From: Bacteroidota bacterium
GTDB taxonomy: Bacteria > Bacteroidota > Bacteroidia > B-17B0 > Aurantibacillaceae
Assembly: GCA_021323535.1 (NCBI GenBank)
Contig: JAJONO010000014.1
Coordinates: forward strand, 16,580-80,579
DNA: 64,000 nucleotides
Direction: 5' to 3'
Below the pieces are notes generated by a model. The model saw only the letters and a program-made list of their open reading frames with translations, had not been told where the DNA came from and ran no database searches. Numbering within the stretch: position 1 is the first letter of the stretch; every line of letters begins with the position of its first letter. Position numbers and translations under genes: made by a program. This document shows, piece after piece, positions 33,034 to 45,000 of this stretch.

Positions 33034-33452
33034 TGGATTTAAATGGCAAATGGTCCGGAACGGTTGTTTACGGAAAAGGTTACGGAGGATATGAAGGCAA
33101 AGAACTTTATTTCGATTTTGATCTCATTCAGAATGGAAAAGAGATTGCAGGAACTGCATTCGATACGGGAGGTGTTGGTATGAGTCCTGATCAGGCGCAG
33201 CTTTTCGGGACTTTTGAAAACAATCAGTTTGAGTTTTTGAAACAATATGATAGTTTGCATTATTATTCGAACGAAGGAGAAGTAACAGTGGATAAAACAC
33301 AAAAAGGTCCGTTGATAAAGTACAGCGGAATTTACAATACGAACACTGATACATTTTCCGGTTTCTGGTTCATGAAAGTAAGAGTACTTATTTTATGGAT
33401 CATACCATGGACGATCAATTGCGGTGGTATCTGGAGTTTGAGGCGAAAATAA
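33033..33452 (+). CDS. Small beta-barrel-like protein, possibly frameshifted near its 3' end
   Basis: 139 aa. It starts M-D-L-N-G-K-W-S-G-T-V-V-Y-G-K-G-Y and alternates strands with G-T patterns (I-A-G-T-A-F-D-T-G, Q-L-F-G-T-F-E-N-N-Q-F, T-F-S-G-F-W), like avidin/lipocalin-type or heme-like small barrels. No signal peptide; it shares one base with the lipoprotein gene. The last ~25 residues (V-R-V-L-I-L-W-I-I-P-W) are unexpectedly hydrophobic, whereas the +1 frame from about 33374 reads hydrophilic (E-S-K-S-T-Y-F-M-D-H). However, the very end (C-G-G-I-W-S-L) resembles the G-x-W ending of such barrels in this frame. A frameshift is possible but unproven. Confidence 0.6.
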   Translation: MDLNGKWSGTVVYGKGYGGYEGKELYFDFDLIQNGKEIAGTAFDTGGVGMSPDQAQLFGTFENNQFEFLKQYDSLHYYSNEGEVTVDKTQKGPLIKYSGIYNTNTDTFSGFWFMKVRVLILWIIPWTINCGGIWSLRRK

Positions 33453-33464
33453 ATAGAAAAATAT

Positions 33465-34247
33465 ATGGCAATTTTTAAAACTAATCGTGAGGATATACTC
33501 ACAATTAACAAAGATGGTAAAGATATTGTAATAATATCAAAAGATAAATTTGATAGTTTCAATGAAGATATATTGGGGTTAGGTGAGATTGAAACCGCTT
33601 CAAAGCAAATTAATGCGTTAAGTGTTATATTTGATTTGGAAGGGTTTACTAATTTTTGTAAACAAATCGATCCACAATTAGCTGTTCCGGAATATTTAAG
33701 CCAATTCTTAAAGTGGATATTCAAAGAAATTAAGTTAACCTTTATCAATGAGACTTATGAAGAAGGATACGTGGCATATTCTGAGCTTCCCTTTTTATGC
33801 AAATATTTAGGAGATGGTGTTTTATTTTTGTGGGATACTGAGTTAATGACTGACACAGAAATTCAAAACGTTGTTGTTTCAATGTATGATATATGTAGAA
33901 AATATACAAAGGATTTTCTGCCAGCGATTTCAAAAAATACTGCTAGCCCACCAAGCAAACTTAGGTGTGGTATAGCGAGGGGTGCAATTTATAGTGTTGG
34001 AAATGGTGAGGATTTTGTTGGACCGTGTATAAATATGTCTGCAAGACTTCAAAAACTACACTCATTATCTTTTTGTTTTTCTAGGAGAGGCATAGATCCT
34101 AATAAGATGGATCCTAGTTATCAAAAGAATTTTATTGTAAAAAAAGTTGATATTCGAGGAATTGGTAGTGGAGAATTAGTTTGTGTTGTAAAACGCGAGT
34201 TTGATACTCTAAATTCTTCAGATAAAGAAAAATTCCTGGATGTTTAG
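33465..34247 (+). CDS. Class III nucleotidyl (adenylate/guanylate-type) cyclase
   Basis: 260 aa, soluble, single domain. The catalytic homology domain runs from about 48 to 225. Both metal aspartates are present: F-D-L-E-G-F-T-N-F (first Asp ~57) and K-Y-L-G-D-G-V-L-F-L-W-D (second ~118). The transition-state Asn/Arg pair is in C-I-N-M-S-A-R-L-Q (about 191-199). It should turn a nucleoside triphosphate into its 3',5'-cyclic form; ATP, GTP or a pyrimidine cannot be told by eye. There is no sensor domain beyond a short N-terminal segment. Single-domain cyclases of this size also occur in Pycsar anti-phage systems, but no TIR or membrane effector gene is adjacent. Very AT-rich relative to flanks. 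Confidence 0.82.
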   Translation: MAIFKTNREDILTINKDGKDIVIISKDKFDSFNEDILGLGEIETASKQINALSVIFDLEGFTNFCKQIDPQLAVPEYLSQFLKWIFKEIKLTFINETYEEGYVAYSELPFLCKYLGDGVLFLWDTELMTDTEIQNVVVSMYDICRKYTKDFLPAISKNTASPPSKLRCGIARGAIYSVGNGEDFVGPCINMSARLQKLHSLSFCFSRRGIDPNKMDPSYQKNFIVKKVDIRGIGSGELVCVVKREFDTLNSSDKEKFLDV

Positions 34248-34317
34248 TATGATGGTAATATATAAATTCCCAACCTTTCCATCTTCTTAAACGTATTATG
34301 ATTAAAGCCCCATCACC

Positions 34318-34779
34318 ATGAAAAACAATCTCAGACTCAGTATCCCGGAAACATGTCATGCCGACTGGAGCAGTATGACTCCGAATAAAGAAGGAAAGCA
34401 TTGCGCGCTGTGTGATAAAACGGTTATCGATTTCACGAAGATGTCACCTGAAGAGATCAGAATCTATTTTCAGAAAAATGCGGGTAAAAAAGTCTGTGGT
34501 AATTTGTATTCTCATCAGCTTGATCATAAAAAAAATAAGGTCCAGTTATTCTTTACGAATCTTTACAATTCTATTCACGCCAACATCACCACCAGAACTT
34601 TTCGTTTAGCAGCTTTATTTTTTGTAGGCATGGGCTTATTTATTGCCGGTTGCAGAACACGATTCCGTGGCGCCATCGATGGGATGTATTGCGACGATCC
34701 GCGTCATCTGCATGGATATACGCCTACTGATTCCGTGAAAAATGCACCGGTTCATGATACATTGAAGAAGGAGAAATAA
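34318..34779 (+). CDS. Single-pass membrane protein with Bacteroidota Cys motif N-terminus
   Basis: 153 aa. The N-terminal ~60 residues show a widespread Bacteroidota pattern (I-P-E-T-C-H-A-D-W-S-S-M-T-P, K-H-C-A-L-C-D-K-T-V-I-D-F-T, M-S-P-E-E-I), a small cytoplasmic Cys-containing module often fused to TonB or CarbopepD-reg membrane proteins. One transmembrane helix (about 99-112, L-A-A-L-F-F-V-G-M-G-L-F-I-A) follows; residue Cys after it (G-C) is probably coincidental. The periplasmic tail (~40 aa) is short and unlike TonB, so the protein may be a truncated member. The C-terminus abuts the next start codon (34780) without a gap. Confidence 0.65.
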   Translation: MKNNLRLSIPETCHADWSSMTPNKEGKHCALCDKTVIDFTKMSPEEIRIYFQKNAGKKVCGNLYSHQLDHKKNKVQLFFTNLYNSIHANITTRTFRLAALFFVGMGLFIAGCRTRFRGAIDGMYCDDPRHLHGYTPTDSVKNAPVHDTLKKEK

Positions 34780-35070
34780 ATGTTCTTAATAACATATCAT
34801 TGCAAACCTGGTAAAAATTATAAAGGCAAACCTGTTGCAGGTGCCTACGTGAATTGCTATATAAAAAGAAATAAGTTTGAAATAGCTGATAGAATTTCAA
34901 GGGAACATATACTTAAATCAGATTGGATTGTTAAGAAGCTAGAAGATGTCAGTAAAATTAATCTGTCATTCTATAAAACCTCAAATGCTTCAGGGATTGA
35001 GTACTACAAACAAGCCTTGATTGACAAAGAAGTTTTTGTGTTTTATAATTATCCCAAAAAGAAAAAGTAG
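34780..35070 (+). CDS. Small hypothetical protein
   Basis: 96 aa, soluble, basic. Starts directly after the stop of the preceding gene. A middle segment R-I-S-R-E-H-I-L-K-S-D-W-I-V-K-K-L-E-D resembles the core of small DUF4288-like proteins (I-x-R ... W-x-V-x-x-x-E-D), but the match is weak. Ends in a Lys run. Function unknown. A hairpin of 8 bp (ATCCGCAG / CTGCGGAT) lies at 35074-35111, just after the stop. Confidence 0.55.
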   Translation: MFLITYHCKPGKNYKGKPVAGAYVNCYIKRNKFEIADRISREHILKSDWIVKKLEDVSKINLSFYKTSNASGIEYYKQALIDKEVFVFYNYPKKKK

Positions 35071-35241
35071 GCGATCCGCAGATGAAAACCTAAGGCTTCC
35101 TTTCTGCGGATGGTAAATAAAAACTATGCGTCCTATGTGGTAAAAGGGTTGAATTTAAGAACTATTTATTGCAGATGAAATCTTGCTCCTTTTGCATTTT
35201 GCAAATGAAACCATGTTTCCTAATAAGGTAAAGAGTAGAAT

Positions 35242-37008
35242 CTACTGATAAGTCTTAATAAACAATTCTTTCAACTGCTCATCGCTGATCTCACTCGGAC
35301 TATCAATCATCATATCTCTTCCCGAATTATTTTTAGGGAAAGCAATAAAGTCGCGGATACTTTCAGCGCCGCCGAACAATGAACATAAACGATCAAATCC
35401 AAAAGCAATTCCACCATGTGGCGGGGCGCCGAATTCGAAAGCATTCATTAAGAAACCAAATTGCTTCTGCGCTTCTTCTTTTGTAAAACCAAGCACTTCA
35501 AACATTCTTGATTGGAGATCTTTATTGAAAATACGGATACTTCCACCGCCAACTTCAACGCCATTGATAACAATGTCGTAAGCATTCGCGCGTACCTTTC
35601 CAGGATCAGAATCGAGCAGAGCAATGTCTTCAGGTTTTGGAGATGTGAACGGATGATGTTTCGCGTGCCATCTTCCCGCCAACGATGCTAAAAGATTAGG
35701 ATCACCTTCGTTCCATTCTAACAAAGGAAAATCAACTACCCATAAACAAGAATAGTTGTTTTTGTCTCGAAGACCCAAACGTGTTCCCATTTCAAGGCGA
35801 AGTTCGCTCATGGCTTTGCGGGTTTTATCTTCACCACCAGCTAAAATTAAAATTAAATCGCCTGGTTGTGAACCGCAGGCTTCTGACCATTTTTTTAAAG
35901 CGTCGGCATCATAGAATTTATCCACGCTGGATTTAATTCCTTCGGCCGTATGTCTGGCATAAACAAGACCGGTGGCGCCAAGTTGCGGACGTTTCACCCA
36001 TTCAGTAAGTTCGTCAAGTTGTTTACGTGTGTATTCCGCAGCGCCTTTCGCGCAAATGGCAAGAACAGTTTCAGCATCATCAAACACCTTGAAGTTTTTT
36101 CCGCCAACAACAGATTTCATGTCCACGAGTTTCATTTCGAAACGTGTATCCGGTTTATCGTTGCCATAATACTTCATCGCGTCGGTGTAAGTCATTCTTG
36201 GAAGCGCGGGAATATCAATTCCTTTCACCATCTTGAATAAATGACGCGTTAGTCCTTCAAACGTATTTAAAATATCTTCCTGCTCCACAAAACTCATTTC
36301 GCAGTCTATTTGTGTAAACTCGGGTTGTCTGTCGGCACGAAGATCTTCATCTCTGAAACATTTTACGATCTGGTAATAACGGTCGAAACCACTCACCATT
36401 AAAAGTTGTTTAAAGGTTTGCGGACTTTGAGGCAAAGCGTAGAACTGATTTTTATTCATACGGCTTGGTACCACAAAATCGCGGGCGCCTTCGGGAGTAG
36501 ACTTTATAAGAACAGGAGTTTCTACTTCAATAAAATTTTGTTTATCAAGATAATTTCTTGTCTCTAATGCTAAACGGTGACGAAGCTCTAAGTTTTTTCT
36601 AACGATGTTACGACGTAAATCCAGGTAGCGGTATTTCATACGCAATTCATCTCCACCGTCGGTTTCATCTTCAATGGTAAAAGGAGGAGTTATTGCCGTG
36701 TTCAGAATTTTAATTTCAGATACTTTAATTTCAATATCTCCGGTAGGATTGTTCTTGTTCTTGCTCGAACGTTCAATCACAGTTCCAGTTACCTGTATCA
36801 CATATTCACGACTAAGCTGGCGGGCTTTATCGCTCATGTCTTTATTCTCATCCATGTTAAAAGCCAGTTGCGTGATGCCATAACGGTCGCGAAGATCAAC
36901 AAAGGTCATGCCTCCAAGATCGCGGCTCTTTTGTACCCAGCCGCATAGTGTTACCGTTTTGTTTATGTGTTCTATTCTGAGTTCTCCGCAGGTATTGGTT
37001 CTTAACAT
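35242..37008 (-). CDS. aspS: Aspartyl-tRNA synthetase
   Basis: 588 aa, typical of bacterial AspS. N-terminal OB-fold anticodon-binding domain ([14 protein letters not shown]), then the class II core with motif 2 ([18 protein letters not shown] near 220), the GAD insertion domain (about 290-410) and motif 3 (G-F-D-R-L near the end, in A-F-G-F-D-R-L). It charges tRNA-Asp (or also tRNA-Asn if non-discriminating; not decidable here). It is the last gene of a minus-strand run after cca and the GSCFA gene, with only a 30-bp gap, so an operon of tRNA-related genes is likely. ATG start at 37008 fits the family N terminus. Confidence 0.97.
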   Translation of the reverse strand: MLRTNTCGELRIEHINKTVTLCGWVQKSRDLGGMTFVDLRDRYGITQLAFNMDENKDMSDKARQLSREYVIQVTGTVIERSSKNKNNPTGDIEIKVSEIKILNTAITPPFTIEDETDGGDELRMKYRYLDLRRNIVRKNLELRHRLALETRNYLDKQNFIEVETPVLIKSTPEGARDFVVPSRMNKNQFYALPQSPQTFKQLLMVSGFDRYYQIVKCFRDEDLRADRQPEFTQIDCEMSFVEQEDILNTFEGLTRHLFKMVKGIDIPALPRMTYTDAMKYYGNDKPDTRFEMKLVDMKSVVGGKNFKVFDDAETVLAICAKGAAEYTRKQLDELTEWVKRPQLGATGLVYARHTAEGIKSSVDKFYDADALKKWSEACGSQPGDLILILAGGEDKTRKAMSELRLEMGTRLGLRDKNNYSCLWVVDFPLLEWNEGDPNLLASLAGRWHAKHHPFTSPKPEDIALLDSDPGKVRANAYDIVINGVEVGGGSIRIFNKDLQSRMFEVLGFTKEEAQKQFGFLMNAFEFGAPPHGGIAFGFDRLCSLFGGAESIRDFIAFPKNNSGRDMMIDSPSEISDEQLKELFIKTYQ

Positions 37009-37038
37009 AGTCTGAAATTTAGAGTCTAAAATTAATTA

Positions 37039-37983
37039 TTAAAGTTGAATATTAGGACCCATGTTTTTGATTAATTGTTTTTGTGTGGCAACAAAGTTCT
37101 CGAACTTTTCCGCATCTTCTCCTGCATCGTTCATGGGCCTGTGATTAAGAGCTGTATTAAGTTTTCGGATGTTTTCGTTTATTACCAGCGTTTGGCCCGT
37201 AAAAAAGCAATATGAGAATTTATTCCATACGTACTCAATGCCCTGTTCGTTCGGGTGAGCAAGATCTTTTTTGTAAAAACGATAATCTCTTAAATCGTCA
37301 TTGATGAGTTCATAAGCCGGAAAATAAAAAGCACCTGTCTTCTTGCAAAGGTCATTCACCGCGAGTAACAAGGTAGATTTACTCAGATTGTTTCCAATAA
37401 CCCCGTCTTTTAAATATTTTACGGGTGAAACGGTTAATACAATCTTTATTCCTGAATTTACTTTTTTTATCAGGGAGAAAAGTTTTTCATACATCGTTAC
37501 GATCTCTTCCACTTTCATAAGTTTCTTATCGAAATCGGTCGCCGGTTGTTTATGGCAATTGGAAACAATCTCAAAAAGACCTTTATGTTCGTAAACAAAA
37601 GCGCTGCCAAAAGTAATAATGAGAAGGTCAGTGGTTTTGAGAAACTCATTTGCCTTTTGATTGATACTTTTTACTTTGGTAATGAGCCCTTCTTTTGTTT
37701 TATCATTCACCGAAGAATGATGTAAAAACGAATAGTAAAGGCCGTTCCTGTTTAAAATGTATTTTTCATCGAGGGAAGAATTATCGATACAGTTTTCCAG
37801 GCAGGCATGAATACTGGCCGGATTAAAAAGAATTCCCGAAGGGTTCGATAATACTTTGAATTTATGATCGCTTAAATAGTTCCCAATGTTTTCAGAAAAG
37901 CAGGAACCCACAAGAAAAATATTCTTCTCATGGTCTATCTTAAAATCGGGTTTATCGGGCGTATGGTCTAAATGTAAACGCAT
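37039..37983 (-). CDS. GSCFA domain protein
   Basis: 314 aa. The name-giving motif G-S-C-F-S-E-N-I-G is at about 27-35, followed by N-P-S-G-I-L-F-N-P and, later, L-T-V-S-P-V and H-P-N-E-Q-G-I-E-Y-V-W near 243-253. These belong to a GDSL/SGNH-hydrolase-like fold found mainly in Bacteroidota; the Ser in G-S-C-F and the late D/H (here L-A-H-P-N) could act as the active site. Substrate unknown. No signal peptide, so cytoplasmic. It sits between cca and aspS on the same strand, immediately after cca (its start codon follows the cca stop without a gap). Confidence 0.88.
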   Translation of the reverse strand: MRLHLDHTPDKPDFKIDHEKNIFLVGSCFSENIGNYLSDHKFKVLSNPSGILFNPASIHACLENCIDNSSLDEKYILNRNGLYYSFLHHSSVNDKTKEGLITKVKSINQKANEFLKTTDLLIITFGSAFVYEHKGLFEIVSNCHKQPATDFDKKLMKVEEIVTMYEKLFSLIKKVNSGIKIVLTVSPVKYLKDGVIGNNLSKSTLLLAVNDLCKKTGAFYFPAYELINDDLRDYRFYKKDLAHPNEQGIEYVWNKFSYCFFTGQTLVINENIRKLNTALNHRPMNDAGEDAEKFENFVATQKQLIKNMGPNIQL

Positions 37984-39381
37984 TTATTTTTTCAGCGCAG
38001 CAAATTTTTCGTCAAGAAACTTTTTTGCGCTCTCATAATTATTTTCAATTTCCCCGTCAAGGATCGCGTCTTTCAAAGCGTTTTTCAGAATACCGATTTC
38101 ACGTCCGGGTGTAAGATTGTACATGGTCATGATCTCGTTCCCGTCAATAGGAGGCTGCCAGTTCCTGATCCTGTCTTTTTCTTCAAGCTCCACTAATTTT
38201 TCTCGAACGATCTCAAAGTTTTTCATATAACGCTGAACTTTTTTAGGATTCTTCGTTGTAATATCACTTTCACACAAGATCATTAGATCGTCAATGTCAT
38301 CTCCTGCGTCAAACAATAAACGACGAACCGCGCTGTCGGTCACCTCTGTTTTTGCGAGTACTATCGGACGAAGATGAAGCTGAACGAGTTTCTGAACATA
38401 CTTCATTTTTTCATTGAGAGGAAGTTTCAGGTTGGTGAATATCTTAGGAACCATTCTTGCGCCTTTGTCTTCATGCCCATGAAACGTAAAACCGTGTCCT
38501 TCTTCAAATCGTTTTGTCGCGGGCTTGGCAATGTCGTGTAAAATCGCGGCCCATCTGAGCCACAGGTCCTCGCTTTTTTTCGCGGTGTTATCAAGCACTT
38601 CAAGTGTATGATAAAAATTATCCTTATGCGAAAGTCCTTTTATGGTGTCCGTTCCCTGGAGTTTTACCATGTCAGGAAAAATAATGTGTAATAATCCTGT
38701 ATCGAACAATAATTTAAAACCAACAGATGGAACAGGGGAGCAGATGATCTTGTTTAACTCCACCGATATTCTTTCCATGGATACGATTTTGATCCGCTCT
38801 TTATTTTTTGTAATGGCTTTTAAAGAATTTTCCTCAATGGTAAATCCTAATTGCGTGGCAAACCTTATGGCGCGCATCATTCGTAAAGGATCATCGCTGT
38901 AGGTAATATCCGGATCCAGTGGTGTACGAATGATCTTGTTTTCCATGTCTTTCATACCATTGAAAGGATCGAGCAATTTCCCGAAATTATTTTTGGACAC
39001 GCCAATAGCCATTGCATTGATGGTAAAATCACGGCGGTTCTGATCATCTTCTAAAGTGCCATCTTCCACAATAGGCTTACGCGAATTACGGTTGTAGCTT
39101 TCTTTACGGGCGCCTACGAATTCTACTTCCAGATCACCGAACTTTATCTGGGCTGTACCAAAGTTTTTAAAGGTGCTGAGATGCGCTTCCGATCCGAGTT
39201 TGGAGCAAATCTTTTCAGCAAGATCAATGCCTTTTCCGATGGTGACAATGTCAATGTCCTTACTCGGACGTTTCAAAAATATATCGCGTACAAAGCCTCC
39301 AATAGCGTAGGCATCAACACCTAATTCATCGGCGCTTTGCTGAATGACTTTAAAAATATCTTTATCTAAAAAAGAGTGCAT
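37984..39381 (-). CDS. cca: CCA-adding tRNA nucleotidyltransferase with HD domain
   Basis: 465 aa. N-terminal class II nucleotidyltransferase head: G-G-F-V-R-D ... R-P-S-K-D-I-D-I-V (about 28-45) with the two catalytic Asp, then R-R-D-F-T-I-N-A-M-A and the ATP/CTP-selecting motif region D-P-L-R-M-M-R-A-I-R-F. C-terminal HD phosphohydrolase domain (L-H-D-I-A-K at about 287). It adds or repairs the 3' CCA of tRNAs, which fits the tRNA at 32742, whose CCA is not encoded. It is the first gene of the cca-GSCFA-aspS run. The upstream strand shows TACTTTTA, a near -7 box, at about 39392-39399. Confidence 0.93.
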   Translation of the reverse strand: MHSFLDKDIFKVIQQSADELGVDAYAIGGFVRDIFLKRPSKDIDIVTIGKGIDLAEKICSKLGSEAHLSTFKNFGTAQIKFGDLEVEFVGARKESYNRNSRKPIVEDGTLEDDQNRRDFTINAMAIGVSKNNFGKLLDPFNGMKDMENKIIRTPLDPDITYSDDPLRMMRAIRFATQLGFTIEENSLKAITKNKERIKIVSMERISVELNKIICSPVPSVGFKLLFDTGLLHIIFPDMVKLQGTDTIKGLSHKDNFYHTLEVLDNTAKKSEDLWLRWAAILHDIAKPATKRFEEGHGFTFHGHEDKGARMVPKIFTNLKLPLNEKMKYVQKLVQLHLRPIVLAKTEVTDSAVRRLLFDAGDDIDDLMILCESDITTKNPKKVQRYMKNFEIVREKLVELEEKDRIRNWQPPIDGNEIMTMYNLTPGREIGILKNALKDAILDGEIENNYESAKKFLDEKFAALKK

Positions 39382-39726
39382 AATAGAGGGGTAAAAGTAC
39401 GATTTTTAGGAGCAATTTCATGATTAACCACATAGGGTACGTAGGAATTTTATTGTAGAGAGGTGACATAGAGAAATCCGAAGGATTTCTGTACGCAAAG
39501 CAGTTTTGTAGTAGGATACTGCAATCATGAAGGGATTGAATATTAATAGTAGTGGATTTCCAAACTCATTACAACTCTGACGGGGTTGAATATGAATCCG
39601 AAATGGTCATTTTTTCAAAAAACCTGACGAATTATGCCTTTTTTTCAGTTTTTTCACTCAAAAACAGCCTTGGTATGGTTTATGAAGTTACCTTTGCCGA
39701 AAAATTAACTCAATTTTAATAGCAAT
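39382..39726. other. 345-bp divergent control region between cca and groES
   Basis: No gene is visible. It carries remnants of dispersed repeats: AACCACATAGGG near 39424, GGGATTGAATATTAAT near 39534 and a CTCTGACGGGGTTGAATATGAAT segment near 39573, the last resembling CCAGAGGGGGTGAATGAAT at 45757. The groES promoter candidate is at 39670-39696. Confidence 0.7.
39670..39696 (+). promoter_or_regulatory. Promoter of groES-groEL
   Basis: TTG at 39670-39672 and a full TACCTTTG match to TAnnTTTG at 39689-39696, separated by 16 bp, close to the Bacteroidota -33/-7 spacing. It lies 30 bp before the groES ATG. No CIRCE-type inverted repeat was found. Confidence 0.6.
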
Positions 39727-40005
39727 ATGGCAAAAATAAGTTTAAAACCTCTATCAGACAGAGTGTTAGTTGAACCGGCGGTAGCCGAAACGAAAACTGC
39801 GGGCGGAATCATTATTCCTGATACTGCAAAAGAAAAACCAATGAAAGGCAAAGTTGTTGCTGTGGGTAAAGGCAAACCGGAGGAACCAATGACTGTGAAA
39901 GCAGGCGACGAAGTTCTCTACGGAAAGTATGCCGGAACCGAGATCATCGTTGATGGAAAAGAATATTTAATCATGCGTGAAAGCGATATTTACGCGATCA
40001 TCTAA
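39727..40005 (+). CDS. groES: Co-chaperonin GroES
   Basis: 92 aa, the normal length. Family features: [12 protein letters not shown] at the start, the mobile loop around [26 protein letters not shown] and the terminal E-S-D-I-Y-A-I-I. The heptameric lid caps GroEL, which follows on the same strand after 99 bp. ATG start is preceded by the promoter at 39670-39696; no Shine-Dalgarno sequence is visible, as expected for Bacteroidota. Confidence 0.97.
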   Translation: MAKISLKPLSDRVLVEPAVAETKTAGGIIIPDTAKEKPMKGKVVAVGKGKPEEPMTVKAGDEVLYGKYAGTEIIVDGKEYLIMRESDIYAII

Positions 40006-40092
40006 CTTCAGGGTTAGAAACAGGAGATCAGAGACAAGAAACATTCCAAAAGCAGAACAACGTTCGCTTCAGGATTTTTAAAAAAATTATAA

Positions 40093-41736
<1,644 letters not shown>

Positions 41737-41810
41737 GCAAGCTCTTAATTTCCGCGATAAGCGGAAGTTTAGGGATTGCTTATCCTGAGCCCTGGCGAAG
41801 GATCTATATA

Positions 41811-41842
41811 AGAGGAACCATTAACGGTTCCTCTTTTTTTTT
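41811..41842 (+). terminator. Rho-independent terminator of the groES-groEL operon
   Basis: AGAGGAACC pairs perfectly with GGTTCCTCT around ATTAAC and is followed by a run of nine or more T. A smaller stem (TTCCGC / GCGGAA) lies upstream near 41750, closer to the groEL stop. Confidence 0.92.
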
Positions 41843-42004
41843 GTTTTTTATCCGTGAAATGAAATCTCTGATTTCTACCCCATGGCCACTTATTAAAAAA
41901 TACTCGCCACTTATCTGTAAAACCCTTAGTTCTTAATAACTTACATGCGGTTTTTCCGAAAAATCGATTATCTTTAAGGGGCGCTAAATCGGAATGGATT
42001 TGGA

Positions 42005-45000
42005 ATGAATTTGACATGGAAACATATCATCGTTTTTTTCGCAGTTTTCTGCGCGTTCCAGTGTTTTGCTTTTGAAACTCCTAAACAGCAACTTTCATTC
42101 AAAGAAAACAAGGGCCAGGTAAGCGACCAGAATTATAAACCGCGTCCCGATATTTTGTTTTACGGCAGCGATGGAAAGCTGAATTTTCATCTTCGTAAGA
42201 ATGGAATTTCATGTCAGTTGAGTCGTGTTGATAAATGGGAAAAAGAAGATCTTACAGGAAAACCAAACGAGTTGAGAAAAAAAGAGGCAGATCTTGTTCC
42301 GGCAGAAATGACGTTTTACCGTTTTGATATTGATTGGCTCAACGCGAATAAAAATCCGGTGATAAAAGAAGGACCGGCTCTCGATGGTTATGACAATTAT
42401 TATCTCGAGGTTTGTCCACAGGGAGTAACTAATGTGAAAAGTTACAGGCAAATAACCTATGAAAATATTTATAATGGTATTGATCTGAAATGGTATAGTA
42501 AAAATGGAAATTTAAAATACGATTATATAGTTGCTCCTGGAGCGGATTATAATGTCATTCAACTGGAAGTAAAAGGAGCAGAAAAAATATCCATTAATGA
42601 TAAAGGACAACTTATCATAAAAACTCCGCTTGGAGAAATTCTTGAAGAAGCGCCTTTCGTCACACAAAATGGAAAACCAATTTCTTCTGCATGGAAGGTT
42701 AAAAAAAATAGTATTTCATTCGACATTAAAAATGTTGATCCTTCTGTTCCGTTGATCATTGATCCTCTCACACGTTTATGGGGAACGTATTACGGAGGGG
42801 AAAACGAAGAAGTGGAGTGGAACGCACGCTTCGATGCTGTTGGTAATTCTTATATGTGTGGCGAAACCAAATCCTCTGCCGCAATGAGTATTGCTTCGGT
42901 TGGAAGTCACCAGTTTACTTATGGTGGCGCAAATAATTGGGGAGATGCATTCGTTGTTAAATTCAACCCAGGTGGTGTCAGGCAATGGGGAACATATTAT
43001 GGCGGCGCGCAAAACGAGTGGGGAGCTTCTACAGATACTGATATTGCCGGTAACGTATATCTTGTAGGAGCAACATCATCTACAAATGGTGCCGTGATAG
43101 CAACACCGGGTTCGCATCAACCTGTAACCAGTAGTCCCGGAATAATTGTGGCCACATTAACGAGGGATGCTTTTCTTGTAAAGTTCGACCCGAATGGTGT
43201 CAGGATCTGGGGTACGTATTATGGTGGGGAAGTATATGATTGGGGTTATGGGGTTGCTGTTAATAACGCAGGCGAAGTAGCAATCGTAGGCGCAACAGGT
43301 TCCAGTTTTAGTATTTCTACTCCGGGATCGCATCAGCCAGTGTTTGGTGGAAATGGTTTAACCGATGGTTTTCTCGTAAAATTTAGTTCGCTGGGCGTTC
43401 GTTTGTGGGCAACTTATTATGGCGGCAACAGTGTGCGTGAATTACCTTCCTGGTGTGAGTTTGATTCAGGCGGAAATATTTACATGTATGGAATGACCAA
43501 TAATTCTTTGCCTGGAAATGTAATTGCAACTCCAGGCAGTCATCAACCTTCCTTTGGATGGGGAAGCTGGGATGCTTTTCTTGTCAGGTTTGATGGCAAT
43601 GGTGTTCGTCAGTGGGGAACATTTTATGGTGGCAGCGGTACAGAATGGACTGGCGAAATAGCTGTTAATGGTTCGGATGTTTATATTGCAGGAAGTACTT
43701 CTTCATCTTCGTCAATCGCAACACCTTCTACTCATCAGCCAACACTTGCAGGACAAGACGACGCGTTTTTAGTCAAATTTGATGCTAACGGAAACAGAAT
43801 ATGGGGTACCTATTACGGAGGAACTCAGTTTGAGGATCCTGGTGGAACAGCCGTGGATAGCCAGGGAAATGTGTATTTGACAGGCGCTTCAAGAAGTGGT
43901 GGAGGCACTGTGATTGCTACTCCATGCACATATCAGTTTATTTATGCCGGAGCAGGAGATGGTTTTCTTGCCAAGTTCACACCGTCGTGTAAAAGAATAT
44001 GGGGCACCTATTACGGAGGATCCGGGTATGACTGGGCGGGTTCAATTGATATTGATGGAATGGACAATATTTTAATTGGCGGACAAACATCAACAATGTC
44101 TGGCCCGGCCATTGCAAGTAGTAACGGCCATCAGCCAGGTTATGGTGGTGGAAATGATGATGCTTTTCTTGCAAAATTTTCTCCTTGTACCACAGCGGTT
44201 ATGCCTAATACAACCCCGCCGCCCAATATGGTCATTTGCGCTGGTGGAACCACACAGTTAACAACAACGATGTCTGTTTGCGGACTGAATTGGTTCGATG
44301 CGCCTATTGATGGAAATACAATTGGAACAACAACAATCCTTACTACTCCGAATCTTACTGTAAACACTACATTTTATATTGGCGATATCTCCTGCGGCAC
44401 CCCGGATACTTTAACTCCGGTTGAAGTAACGGTTCACCCTTTGCCGAACATGAGTACCATCGCTTCAAGTACAGTGTTATGCTCCGGCCAGTTAAGCACT
44501 CTTACCGCTCAGGGGGCCATGACCTATACCTGGCTGCCGGTACAGGTAATCGGCTCGGTGCTTACCGTTACGGCATCTTCAACAACAATTTATTCAGTAA
44601 CAGGATTTGATGGCAACTGCTTTAACTCCACAACCGTTACCGTTGAATCTGTTCCTGTGGCAACATTAAATATCAATTCACAAGCTAATCCCGCATGTTA
44701 TGGATCAACAGTTGCTTTAACTGCAAGCGGCGCTCAGACTTACAGTTGGTATCCCCCGGCTTTATTTTCAGCAGCAACAGGATCTCTTGTATATACTGCA
44801 CCCATTCAGTCCGCAGTTAATTATACCATAGTTGGATATAATGTAAGTGGAGCGGTAACATGCTCAACCCAGAATACATATTCGCTTTCTGTTCTTCCGC
44901 AAACCATAGCTTCCATTTCACCGAGTGTTGAAGTATGCGAGGGATCAAAAATTAACCTGGTTGCCGGTGGAGGAAATGTGTATTTATGGGCGGGACAAAA

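Noticed and set aside
33465..34779. Pycsar anti-phage system
   Set aside because: The cyclase alone does not define Pycsar; no TIR or multi-pass effector gene is next to it. Kept only as a question.
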